DNA of 64,000 nucleotides from Eublepharis macularius (Eukaryota; Chordata; Lepidosauria; Squamata; Eublepharidae): assembly GCF_028583425.1 (NCBI RefSeq), contig NC_072798.1, forward strand, positions 14,882,501-14,946,500. Direction: 5' to 3'. The position numbers were made by a program, and so were the translations under genes. The notes under the pieces are model-generated. The model was not told the origin of the DNA and ran no database searches. It saw only the letters and a list, made by a program, of their open reading frames with translations. This document shows, piece by piece, positions 42,703 to 53,329 of this stretch (its first letter is position 1; every line of letters starts with the position of its first letter).

Positions 42703-43024
42703 AATACGACCAGACCTTTTTTTCTGGGAAAAGAGGTGGTGGAACTCAGTGGTGGAACTTAGGACCACACAATGACATCACTTTGGGTCAGCTGGAACAA
42801 GGGGGGAGTTTTTTAAAGTTTAAATCACCCTTGGTGAAATTGGTCATATGGCCGGTGGCCCCGCCCCCTGATCTCCAGACAGAGGAGAGTTTAGATTGGC
42901 CTCCGCACTGCTCCCCTCTGTCTGGAGATCAGGGGGCGGGGCCACCAGCCATGTGACCATTTTCAAGAGGTGCTGGAACCGTTCTACCACGTTCCAGCTA
43001 AAAAAAAAAAGCCCTGAATATGAC
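42703..43024. mobile_element. Palindromic hAT-like element, copy E
   Basis: Duplications aatacgac / aatatgac (7/8). Ends cagacctttttttctgggaa and aaaaaaaagccctg. Opposite orientation to copy D, 175 bp away, and shares its long-form block (cactttgggtcagctggaac). Confidence 0.85.
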
Positions 43025-43064
43025 TAATATGGTATTATTATTTTCTTCCTTGGTGGTGGTGGAG

Positions 43065-43275
43065 GAGAGTGCCCGCAAGTCGTAGCTGACTTATGGTGAC
43101 CTCTGATGGGGTTTTCATGGCCAGAGACTAATGGAGGTGGTTTGCCATTCCAGCCTCTGCAACCCTGGTCTCAGTTGGAGGTCTCGCATCCAATTACTAA
43201 CCAAGGCCAACCCTGCTTAGGTTCTGAGATTTGATGAGATCAGGCTCACCTCGGCTATCCAGGTCAGCGCACTTC
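43065..43275 (-). mobile_element. 5S rRNA-derived SINE
   Basis: Complement of the 5S-like head at 43195-43260 (ccaaggccaaccctgcttag, ttctgagatttgatgagatc) and body ggaggtggtttgccattcc, tail cgtagctgacttatggtgac. Very close to the 489 copy. Confidence 0.8.
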
Positions 43276-43597
43276 TTTCAGTTATTTTACATTATATTTG
43301 GATTTACTGTGAATGTGGGTGGTTTATTTATTTATTCAGCCTGTAGTCTTCAGATCCAGAAGCAAGCAACAGTATGGGCTGGGAAGGGCAGAAACGAGTG
43401 CAGGCCTCATTCTGTGTGTGTGATCAGTAGTCCTGCCTGCCCTATTTTAGTGAGCCGTAAGCCCCCATTTCCTGTGTCAGTTGCTGGAGTAGGTGCTCCT
43501 TCGTGAACTAACCAATTTATTCATTTTGGGGTTTCTCCAGCACTGGTTGACAAAAATCAGACTCTGTACACGCAATATATACATTGCACAGAGCATG

Positions 43598-43712
43598 TTC
43601 TCACAGGATTGTTGCGAGGATAAAATGGAGGAGAGACAGACAATGTTGTAAACTATTTTGGTTTCCCATTGCAGGGGAAAAGCAGAGTATAAATGCCGAA
43701 ATAGATAAATAT
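43598..43712 (+). mobile_element. Sauria SINE, 3' half
   Basis: tctcacaggattgttgcgag, ataaaatggaggagagacag, gtttcccattgcaggggaaa, gcagagtataaatgccgaaa with TAGATAAAT end. Confidence 0.7.
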
Positions 43713-43714
43713 TT

Positions 43715-45620
43715 CCCCAGTGGCAACTCCACAGAGCCCATCCCATAGACAAAGGTCCTCCTAACTTGCTCACTCAGAATTAAGTCCAATTCAAGTCAAT
43801 GTCCTTACTCTGGAAAACTTGGTTGGAATACAAACCCCGGATTATTAACTAACCTTGGCTGCATTCATGCGGAAGCTGCAGCCTTTTCAGTCTTTTCTAG
43901 CTCCTACCTCCAACAGGCCAACTCTCTGTCCAGACTCTTCCTTCCCATAGCTCTGGACTAGTTTTGGAAAAGGAGGGTTCTGAAAACAGGCCGCAAAAAA
44001 GAACAGCCAAGAAGCCAACTGACACTGTCCAGCCCGCTATATGAAGAAAGGAGGATTGGCTCTGGTGGCAGACTGCTCTCTTTCCCCGACTTCCCCCCCT
44101 CTTTCTCCCTGACCCCATATTTTTGCTGAGCCAAGATGAAAAGGGATTAATTCTGTTTAATCATTTATTTCCCTTTTCTCACAGTGACCCTGCCGTTCCT
44201 GAATCACTCCTTAATCAGTTCCGTGGGAGGGAGGGGATTTCATTTCTGCTATTGACCTTTCAGCCAAAAAGGATTGCTCTTTTTTTAAAAATAATAATAA
44301 TAATATTTAGGACTGTAAAGGCACGATTGCAAAACTGTTTACGGAAAAGGCAAGTAAAACATGACTCCCTTTGGCTGCAAAGGCAAAAGCAATAATTACA
44401 ATCTACACATTTCCGAGTATGAGCAGAAAGGAACTGATTTGGCTAAGAAATGGAAGCTGTTTAGGACAGGACAGCATTCTTAAGGGATAGTATCTCTGGG
44501 AAGCCACAATGCACTTTGGTAAGGCCACGCCAAACAGTCTTGTGCTATGCTTATGTTAAAGTGTGGGGGGATGTCATAGACCTTTAAAAGGCCAGGAAAA
44601 CAACACAGATAACTCAAAGCGCAATATGTTATTTATAATATCATCTGGATCTACCGTAAAAACATTATGAATGAATCATGGCAACACCAGCCAGACTTGT
44701 GAATCTGTAATGTTTTATAGATCAATGCAACTCCAGGTGGTCTCGGATTATCTAGACCTAATACAATCTATACTCAGGACTGGGTCAGGGACTGAAATGA
44801 CCTTGGTAACCCTGATTCGTCTTTACTACGAGTGATAATAGTCGGTTCCTTGTTGATTGTCCTGGAACTTCTTGGAAATTTTCAGTACCGTCAACGATGG
44901 TATCTTTTTTGTTAAATCAGCTGAATGCAGGAATGGGAACATGGCATTCCAGCAATGTGACTCCTGATAGGCTAAGTGATTCCTGAAGGAGGTTCTAGGA
45001 CACTGGCGTGTGTTATGTGGTTCTGCAATGTTCTACCTTCCCTTGTTGTTATTTAACATGTACATGGAACTGTAGAGAAAGATCACTCAGGGAGTTGGAA
45101 TTATCCAAAATAGTTATATTTCTTTTGCTAGCAGAGTTACTCGGTCAGAAGTGTTTTCCTCAACATGCAGTAATTAATTTTCAGTCAAACTGTAGAGAAG
45201 ACAGAACTTACCGTTTATTGAGGTAGATTCAGTTCCCAGCATTTTCTTGTAGAAGAAAGAAGAAAAAATCTTCATCTAAAAGTGAACTTTCCCTATTTGA
45301 CTTGGCCACCTAATTTGGAATCACACTTGCAGGCGGGTATGTGGATTAATCCTCCATGGCAGGAACTCTTGAAAGGTGGATCCTCCTGGATCCTCCTGGA
45401 AAACCATGAAGCAAGAGAGAGGATCTCTCTCAATGGAGAAAGGAAGAGAGGGGGAGTTAGGAAGCATTCGCACTTTAGACAAAGAGAAGTATCTTGCTAA
45501 TCAGGAAAATAGCACACACAAAGATATGCAGCTCCCCGCAGTATCCAAGGTATGCTGAGCCACCTAGTCCAACAGGAAGAAGATGACATTCTGTTCCTTC
45601 AAAGGTGATTCAGCAGGGTC
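43715..45620. other. Unassigned sequence
   Basis: Nearly 2 kb with no repeat I recognise apart from an (ATA)4 at 44290. Frames of 72-98 codons have no domain features. Confidence 0.4.
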
Positions 45621-46480
45621 CACGGAAGTCCTGAACAAAGTGTCTGGAGGCAGAACTGGGCTGGATACAGGCCAATAAATTGAAGCTCAGTTCAGACAAG
45701 ACTGAGGCACCATTGGTCAATGATAAGGCAAATCGGGGATCAACGAGTCAGTCACTTCCAGGGTTGTACTTTTCCTAAAGAAACAAGTCCATAGCTTGGG
45801 GATGCTACTTAACCTGTGCCTGCAACTGAAAAACCAGATCTCCATTGCAGTATATGATGCCTTTTAGTAGCTCTGGTTAGTACACCATGGCCTTCCCTTG
45901 AGAAGCAAGATCCAGCCATGGTATTGATAACATCCAAGTTAGATTACTGTAACATGTTCTATATGGGGCTACCCTTGAAGACTATTCAAAAGCTTCAACT
46001 GGTACACAGTATAATGGCAGGGCTCTTTAGCTACAGAAAATGCAATCATCCTTGTACTGAAGGAGCTTTAATGGGTTTATTTCTAAGCAAAATTGAAAGT
46101 GCTGATTCTTACATTAAAGGTGCAGTCCTTAACAGAGTCACACCCTTCGAATCCCATTGAAGACGACGGTCTTGGAAGCAGGTGACACTGCGCTGTAAAT
46201 GGCATAGGGCCAGGTTACTTGTAGGACTGCCCTCTCCCATCACATCCTGCCCAAAATTTTAGTCATTCATCTGAAGCTCCATTCTGTGTGTCTCCACTTA
46301 TATAGGTGAGACATATGGCTACCAGAGACTGGGCTTTTGGGATGGTGACACCTCCTTGGTGGGATGCTAAGTCCTTAGAGGTTTGCCCAGCACCCAGTTT
46401 ACTGTTATTCCGGTGCTAGCTAAAAACAATTTTATTTCCTCATGTGCTTCATTCAATTTGATTTTGTCTGTATCATTGTT
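45620..46480 (+). mobile_element. Old L2-like LINE fragment
   Basis: The plus strand at 45915-46020 reads SKLDYCNMFYMGLPLKTIQKLQLVHS, split here as SKLDYCNMFYMGLPLK and KLQLVHSIMAGL, the LDYCN motif region of L2/CR1-group reverse transcriptases. Upstream aagctcagttcagacaagac and gaggcaccattggtcaatga match the usual L2-like coding context. Interrupted by stops and probably by a CAGTCCTTAA-type MITE at 46100-46200. Confidence 0.6.
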
Positions 46481-46645
46481 GTATCTATCACTTGTTAATC
46501 TGACTGCCCCAGTTTTTATAGGGAACCTTCATTATGAAATAGGATTGTAATGTATACCATTGCAACCATTATTGTAGAGAGCACCTGCTTTGACTACTTT
46601 GTCTTTACTTTTCAGTTCTACTTTTGGTATTGTTTATCATATGCT

Positions 46646-46862
46646 AGTGGAAAGCGACGTCAAGTCATAGCTGATTTAAGGCGACTCCTGGTGGGGTTTT
46701 CAAGGCAAAAGACTAACAGAGGTGGTTTGCCATTGCCTACCTCTGCAATCCTGGTCTCTTTTGCACGTCTTCCATTCAATCGCTAACCAAGCCCAACCCT
46801 GCTTAGCTTCCAAGATCTGACAAGATTGGGCTTGCCTCGGCTATCCAGATCAGGGCATTTAT
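46646..46862 (-). mobile_element. 5S rRNA-derived SINE
   Basis: gcgacgtcaagtcatagctg tail, gaggtggtttgccattgcct, then head complement ccaagcccaaccctgcttag and cttccaagatctgacaagat. Confidence 0.8.
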
Positions 46863-47029
46863 AATATACCTTGCCTTAAATAGTTTGGTGTTTGCATTGT
46901 TCTCTAATACCGTAATCCTAGTCTTAGTGCATTGCTTATCAATTGTCTTACATTGTTTGATCACACTCGTATCCTGTAATCCATCTTGAGTCTCAATGAG
47001 AAAAGCAGACAATAAATAAAGTAAATAAA

Positions 47030-47250
47030 AAGAGCCAGTTTGGTGTAGTGGTTAAGAGCACGGGACTCCTCCACTTGAAGCCAGTTGGGTGACCTTGGGT
47101 CAGACACAGCTCTCTCAGAGCTCTCTCAGTCCCACCCACCTCACAGGGTGATTATTATTGTGAGGATAATAGTAACATACTTTGTTTACGCTCTCAGTGG
47201 GCAATACATTGTCCTGAAGGGCAGTATATAACTCGAATGTTGTTGTTGTG
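47030..47250 (+). mobile_element. tRNA SINE subfamily with GTT tail
   Basis: agagccagtttggtgtagtg head, cacttgaagccagttgggtg, accttgggtcagacacagct, cctcacagggtgattattat, tgtcctgaagggcagtatat and a GTTGTTGTTG tail. The B-box region is deleted. Confidence 0.85.
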
Positions 47251-47254
47251 ATAA

Positions 47255-48414
47255 ATAAATAGATAAATATCGTGCCGCTGCTATTTGATCTATATTTGTG
47301 TGCTCATTTTCATTGTTCCTCAATATACTAGTTAATAATCATTTTGTACTGCAATTGATTCTTTTAGTTTCTACGTAAGTAAAATGCATTTACCCAAAGT
47401 ATGGCAAGTTGTTTAAGGAAGGAAAATTGACTTTGGTTTATTATGATTATTGTTGTTGTTTGACAGGGTGGGTTTTGCTGTGACAATATTAGATTTCCAA
47501 GCAGGTGAAATTTTAATTTTGGCAATATGAATAGGGTGTTAGACTTTTTAAAAGATAGATCAAAAAATCTTGGAGGAAAACTTCCAAAAAACGTATTTAG
47601 ATACAGGGGTGGGCTTTGCTGCCTGCATGTTCTTCCCTCCTTCTTGCGGATGTATACAGGATGAAGCTATGGTCCATTTTCTTAAGACAATGAGTCTGTG
47701 TTCAACTGAATCAGTTCCAATGGCTGAATGACTTTTTCAGGTTCAGTATCATTGGGAGATTTCATAAGGTTCTTGTATTCTTTCACAAATGATGCAAAGT
47801 GAATGACATGAAGAAGAAAAATAAGAATCGGGTCACTGGTTCGGACTGAAGAGAAAGTCTACACTTCTTAAGGTGGTTTGCTTTGTTTCGGGTTCCTTCT
47901 TTTAAAAAAACATCCTTGCCTTAATATGTGTTTTGAACAATATCTTCTCCCGGAAATATACTATACCCTACTGAACACCTGGGAGCTTTTGAACTTGTTT
48001 AATTATTCAGCGATTATACACTGGAGTCTAATCCGATTTTATCTGTGTCAAAGTAACTCAGTTCAAAGTGGAATTTCACCCATATTCTTCACTTACTGAT
48101 TCCATTCATCCCATAGCAACTGCAGGTGGCACCATTTTTTTCTTTATAACCACCTAGAGGCAAAAAATGCACATTACCCTTGTGGAGAATAGTACTTAAA
48201 AGTGCTAGTGACACAAATCAGCTAAAAACAGCCAGGATGCTACTTCAGAACAGAAATTTATCCATCATGTTTCTAGGTCTCCCTTCCTTCAAATCAGAAC
48301 AGGGTGGAGCTACACAGAGTTCCTTCTCCCCATTTCGTCCTGCCAACAGCCTTGTTAAATAGCTACGCTGACTGGACCAAGATCTCCCAATAAGCTTCAG
48401 GAATAAGGCCTTGT
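47255..48414. other. Unassigned sequence
   Basis: AT-rich, apparently single copy for more than 1 kb; no gene recognised. Confidence 0.4.
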
Positions 48415-48585
48415 TTAAATGATACACTTACAACAAAGAGATTCAAGAGTCAAAGCTTCTTTCATCAGGGTGACAAACGGGGCTTTGACTCTCGAAAGCT
48501 TATTCCTCAAAAATTTTGTTTATCTTCAGGTGCTGCTGGACTTGAATCTTGCTGTTCTACTGCAGACCAAAACAGCTGAGACTTA
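48415..48585 (+). mobile_element. Diverged mirror-image retroposon
   Basis: acaaagagattcaagagtca and aagcttctttcatcag on the left are inverted as gggctttgactctcgaaagc. It continues ttatcttcaggtgctgctgg, acttgaatcttgctgttcta and the tail ctgcagaccaaaacagctga. Belongs to the ctgcagacca subfamily seen at 23.7, 24.2 and 53.0 kb. Confidence 0.55.
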
Positions 48586-48589
48586 CCAC

Positions 48590-49630
48590 AGAGGATTTTC
48601 TGTTTTCACATGACATATCTGTTCATTTGTAAGGTTACCTCATATATTGGGGGTCTTGAGTTGTTAGTTTGTCTTTTTAGTCCATGGCATTCCAAACATT
48701 TGTATTATGTTCAGAGAGACAAAGTTTTTAGTATCTGCAGGCCATTTCGAAACCTTCTGAAGGAATGAAGACTATCTCACCACCTGTCTGTCTGGTTCTT
48801 CCTCAATGTAATAGTTTTAGATATAACTTTAACAACAAAAGTTATCATGGTGTATGGAACCTCTGGAGCTCTGAGGGAGGGAAGGGGGAGCCACATCATG
48901 AGGACATAGCATCACCAACCAGGAACGTGGGACGTGTGTTGTTTATACCAGGCCTAAATGAAGAATGGGTTGCTTGTATCTGTAGGCATTCTGCCCACTA
49001 TATTGTTCTGGATCTAATAAAGGAAGGTTCAGTTTGGTTAAAAATATTTGAATAAATCAGTTTAATGAAGCCCTCAGATTCAGGTTTTCTGACGACAATT
49101 TTGGTATGGTGGGAATGTGCATGATATCTGTTGCTATTTGCGCATAATGACAAGTCAGCCATAAAGAAGACGTCAAGGTATTAGTTTAGGGGCTTTCCTT
49201 TGATACATGTTTTGTCTGTATGGCAGTGGCAATCATACTGCTATTTCCTCTTTCCTAAGTTTTATCTGTGCAAGAGTCTCCCCTCCACCCCTGTCAGTGA
49301 ACAACTTAAAAAGCACAGAGACAAAACGACAGACTGTAAGCCAATTACAGCTTTAAGAATGCAGTATTGTGAAGTTATCAGATAGCAGATTTGTGGGCAG
49401 CAGAGGCAGCAGCAATTTCAGCACCTTGGACAGCTCTGTGGGCACCATCAACGTTGCTCTGATGATGGACAAAACTCAGTTGAGTCCTAATGACCCAGAG
49501 CAGGCCTAATTCCTGTCAATCCTAAACTGAAGTAGTGAAGAATTTAATGGAGCAACACTCTGGTTTGGAGCTGTGCTCTGTGACATTTTTTCACCCTCCA
49601 TCAGAAACCCAAGTCAACGGCTTTCATTAC
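48590..49630. other. Unassigned sequence
   Basis: A short plus frame ending near 49508 and an overlapping minus frame, about 44 codons each, look protein-like in composition but are not identified. Confidence 0.35.
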
Positions 49631-49750
49631 CTGACAGTTTGATGCAGTAGGTCTGTGAACTGCAGGAGGGCTGTGTCAATTTCCTTCACATCAAAGTCAT
49701 TGTTGGTGGGATCTATGGATCGAAATATAGCAGCTGGCACCAATGATAGA
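49631..49750 (-). pseudogene. Possible exon or pseudogene fragment, unidentified
   Basis: On the minus strand, between an AG at 49751-49752 and a GTAATG at 49625-49630, a 39-codon frame reads LVPAAIFRSIDPTNNDFD and continues VKEIDTALLQFTDLLHQTV. Composition is protein-like (acidic and hydrophobic mix). If unspliced, the frame ends QTVR-stop just past the GT. I do not recognise the protein. It could be chance, an isolated exon or a processed-gene remnant. Confidence 0.2.
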
Positions 49751-49954
49751 CTATCATCACAGATGGTTGGGAATGGAGGAAATCAGGAGTCGTCCTCAAG
49801 GTGATCATGTGCACAAGCTCTGGCCCAGTTTTCCAACTCCCTTCTCCTGGGATGACTAAAAATCTATACCCAGTGTAAAGATTCAATTCAGGAGACCAAT
49901 TTCACCATCCACAAAAGTAAATTTGAGTGAGCTCCGGGATCCATGAAGTGAAAC

Positions 49955-50067
49955 AGACATGTGATGCATCTGACGAAGAGAGCTGTGGCTCTCGAAAGCT
50001 TATGCTACAATAAAGTTGGTTAGTCTTAAAGGTGCTACTGGACTCTTTGCTGTTTTGAGACATGTGA
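49955..50067 (+). mobile_element. Hammerhead-core retroposon with 10-bp target duplication
   Basis: Exact duplications agacatgtga at 49955-49964 and 50058-50067. The 93-bp insert is one arm: tgcatCTGACGAA, stem gagagc/gctctc, gaaagcttatgctacaataa, agttggttagtcttaaaggt, gctactggactctttgctg. It lacks the ctaacacgg tail, ending earlier than other copies. Confidence 0.75.
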
Positions 50068-50454
50068 CGATTAGCTTGTGATGGTGCCTACTTAAAATGG
50101 TTGTGTTCCCTGCAGTGATGGTTGCATAGCATCATCTCTGGTGATATGCAACCACTTCCCCTCACCCAAACTCTTAATCCACTGCTTGGCAGAAGTCTGT
50201 ATCAGAAATCAGAACATGGAAGTGTAGAGGAGCAATCACACCAGTCTCATGAATCCCCTTTATCCTGCCCAGGTCTGATTAAAACACTGTATATAAGCTA
50301 GACATTTTCCCATGCCCTTTGCATGTACCCAAAGAAGATCTGGGAGTCTCATTGGATTTGCATCAGTTTAGTTGTAGATCAGGCTGTTTTGTGGACTGTT
50401 AAAAGAAATCCTAACATTTGGTACAAGTTGTACATAGTGTTTCCAGGCCAAGCA

Positions 50455-50720
50455 ACTGACGGGAGTGTTGGGGGCGGGAACAGGGTGGGGGGAGTGGTAT
50501 CACAAGAGAAATGACACCATTTCTGGGGGAAATCTAGAAGGGACAACGGATAGTTCTAGGAATCATCGCAAACTTTGGTTTTCCACCGAAGTGACATTGT
50601 CACATTTGTGACACCACCTTTAAAAAAACAGTTCCCCACTGCCGCTTGGAGCAGCAGCAGGCAACAGGAGATCAAGGGAGAAGAGATCATCTCCCCTACT
50701 AAGGGCTTGGCAGCCCTAGT
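50455..50720. repeat. Dispersed repeat, G-rich start
   Basis: ggcgggaacagggtgggggg, atgacaccatttctggggga, gaagtgacattgtcacattt and ggagcagcagcaggcaacag parallel the repeats at 27560 and 39730. Confidence 0.45.
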
Positions 50721-50724
50721 TCTA

Positions 50725-51405
50725 CATAACGTCATGTCGATCCCTGTTCGTTACCTATTATCCATTAATAAATTCTGTAACGCCTCATTTCTGACATCAA
50801 ACAGCAAGAGTCAACTCAACGAGCAAGCCCTTTTATCTATCTGAACATCAAAACATGCACATATTTTTCTGCCATTTGAACTGGCAAATGTGTCTGCCTG
50901 CAACTTCAACGAAAATGCATTCGACTTGTTATGAACATGAACCTCTAGGGGTTTCTACAGCAATTTTTAGCTGCATCGAAGGGTGTGTCTGGAGCACTGC
51001 ACATCACTTTTCATTCCATTTTTGACTTTCACTGATGAGCCATTTCTTTTCCATACAAAAGAGGGGGAAATCTGTTCCTCCCTTTTGCTACTCGTTCCCT
51101 TCACACATCCCCAAATGTATTTATTTTTATTTTCAAAATGTTTTTTTTTTAAATTAAGAGTTGCATTTGGGTGGGGGAGTGTTATGCACACATGTGTTCT
51201 GGGCAGGGGAAGATCATGATGAAAGCTGTTTCACACATGCACATGAAATGAAAAATTTCCATTGCACACTGGCTCTGATGGGCAGAAAGTGCCTGGAGTG
51301 GTGAGGAGGAACTAGTTGGTTCACTTGCACCCAACCAGCCCTCCATGAGTTGGTGGTGGTGTGTAGTGGTAAGGGGAAGACTGGATAAGAGAAGAGCAGC
51401 TACCA
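50725..51405. other. Unassigned sequence
   Basis: No repeat or gene recognised. Confidence 0.4.
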
Positions 51406-51409
51406 ACTG

Positions 51410-51668
51410 ACAGCCAGTTTGATGTAGTGGTTAAGAGCAGCAGGACTCTAACCTGGAGAACTGGTTTTGATTCCCCACTCCTCCACTTGAAGCCAGCTGG
51501 GTGAACTTGGGACAGTTGTAGCTCTCTCAGAGCTCTCTCAGCGCCACCCATCTCACAGGGTGATTGTTGTGAGGATAATAATAACACACTTTGTAAACTG
51601 CTCTGAGTTAGCATTAAGTTGTCCTGAAGGACGGTATATAAATCAAATATTATTATTATTATTATTAA
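51410..51668 (+). mobile_element. tRNA SINE subfamily, tandem copy 1
   Basis: agccagtttgatgtagtggt head, aactggttttgattccccac B box, tgaagccagctgggtgaact, ctcacagggtgattgttgtg, ttgtcctgaaggacggtata and an (ATT)n tail. Confidence 0.88.
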
Positions 51669-51905
51669 GAGTGGTGGGACTCTAATCTGGAGAACCAGAT
51701 TTGATTCCCCACTCCTCCACTTGAAGCCAGCCAGGTGACCTTGAGTCAGTCACAGCTCTCACAGAGCTCTCTCATCCCCACCTACCTCACAGAGTGATTG
51801 TCATGAGGATAATAATAACACACCTTGTAAACTGCTCTGAGTGTGGCATTAAGTTGTCCTGAAGGGCGGTATATAGATCAAATGTTATTATTATGTTACT
51901 ATTAA
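51669..51905 (+). mobile_element. tRNA SINE subfamily, tandem copy 2
   Basis: Head truncated to agtggtgggactctaatctg, then ccagatttgattccccactc, cctcacagagtgattgtcat and tgtcctgaagggcggtatat with a TTATTATT tail. Lies directly on the tail of copy 1; either a local duplication or an insertion into the ATT tail. Confidence 0.85.
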
Positions 51906-52325
51906 AGGGGGGCATGATAGAGGTTTACAAACATGGGATGGAGAAAGTGATAGAACATGGACAGAGAGAACTTTTTTTACCCCATCCCAAAATACTAGAC
52001 CTCAAGGGCATCCAAAGAAGTTAATGGGCAATAGATTCAGGACAGAAGAATGAAGTACTTCTTCACTCCATGACGAATTCAATTCAATAGTAGACTTCAC
52101 TGCTAGTGACACAGAGATAGTCATGAATATAGATGGCTTCCAAAGGGAGTTAGACAGATGCATGGAGGACAGGTCCATCCATATCTACTAGCAATGGTGA
52201 CTACAGGAAAAACCTCCACATGGAGAAGCAGTAAAACTTTGAATATCAGTACTAGGAGGCAACTTCAGAGGAAGTCCTTGGCCTCTATATCTGTTTGTTG
52301 GCCCTCCAGGGCAACTGCTTGATAT
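51906..52325. other. Possible CR1/LINE 3' UTR remnant
   Basis: gcatgatagaggtttacaaa, catgggatggagaaagtgat and gatggcttccaaagggagtt resemble CR1-type 3' coding/UTR text but are too decayed for a firm call. Confidence 0.35.
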
Positions 52326-52489
52326 ATGTTTTACATGGTGTTGGTCTGCAGTAGAACAGCTGCATTGTACTTTGCAACCTGATCCCCTCCCTTGTAACAC
52401 CCTACCCACCTTTGGCTGGGGTGTAAAGGCTCAGGGATCTTCATTCATACTCATGTCTGAAGAAGGGAGCTCTGACACTCTTCGTTCTA

Positions 52490-52970
52490 GTGATAAACAC
52501 CCGTTAAAGGTCCCTGGCCCCAGGGAGGCCTGCCTGGCATTGACCAGGGCCAGGGTCTTCTCGGTCCTGGCCCCAACCTGGTGGAACACTCTGTCCAATG
52601 AGACCAGGACTAGCAGGATTTGTTATCTTTCCACTGGGCCTGCAAGATGGAGCTGTTCCGCCAGGCGTACGGGCGATGCTAGGCGGTGCCCCCTGGCCGG
52701 TTGAGTACAGAACATGCCCTCCCTACTAGTAACACCCCCCATCTATTAAATATTCCCTGCTAGGATGCTCTGGAGATGGTAAAGGGTGGTCGGTTGGATT
52801 ATTGTGCTGCGATGTATATGTATTTAAAATATGTCATTTTGAATGTTTTATGGTTTTAAACTGTATTAACTGTTTGATGTAATTTTAAATTGTATGTTGG
52901 CTGTAATCCGCCCCGAGCCTGCTGGTGTGGGGAGGGCGGAGTATAAATCGAATACAAATAAATAAATAAA
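52490..52970 (+). mobile_element. L2-like LINE, 3' end
   Basis: Plus-strand coding remnant LKVPGPREACLALTRARVFS and VLAPTWWNTLSNETR, then a 3' UTR ending ccgccccgagcctgctggtg and agggcggagtataaatcgaa with an AAATAAATAAATA tail. Confidence 0.85.
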
Positions 52971-53020
52971 TACATACATACATACATACATACATACATA
53001 CATACATACATACATACATA
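52971..53020 (+). repeat. (TACA)12 microsatellite
   Basis: Grows directly from the AAATA tail of the L2 element. Confidence 0.97.
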
Positions 53021-53223
53021 AAAGTTTACACTCTGAAAATCTTGTTGGTCTCTAAGGTGCCACTGGACTGATATCCTGTTTGAAACATGTTGTTTGAATT
53101 GAGGGACCACTGGTTTGATCTGGCAGGTTCTAAACCCAAGGAATCAAAAACGCTGGTGAAATTACAGAACTGTCCTATTGGCTGGCAGCACTGGCAGTCA
53201 CTTCCTGGACCTCAATGTGTTAT

Positions 53224-53325
53224 ATGTGTGTGAAGCACCGTCAAGTCACACAACTGACTTATGGCAAACCCAGCAAGGGACTTTCAAGGCAAGTAAGAAG
53301 CAGAGGTGGTTCACTCCAGGGTGCA
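53224..53325 (-). mobile_element. 5S SINE 3' fragment
   Basis: tgtgtgtgaagcaccgtcaa, acaactgacttatggcaaac and gcagaggtggttc are the complement of the tail and body of the 5S SINE family. Head missing. Confidence 0.5.
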
Positions 53326-53329
53326 TAAA

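Larger units (their letters stand above)
52330..53095 (+). mobile_element. Retroposon of the hammerhead-core family, split by an L2 LINE
   Basis: Left: catggtgttggtctgcagta (inverted tail) and, at 52455, tgtctgaagaagggagctct, gacactctt. Right, after the L2 tail and ACAT repeat: aagtttacactctgaaaatc, ttgttggtctctaaggtgcc, actggactgatatcctg. The two parts join in the usual order once the intervening 530 bp is removed. Confidence 0.6.
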
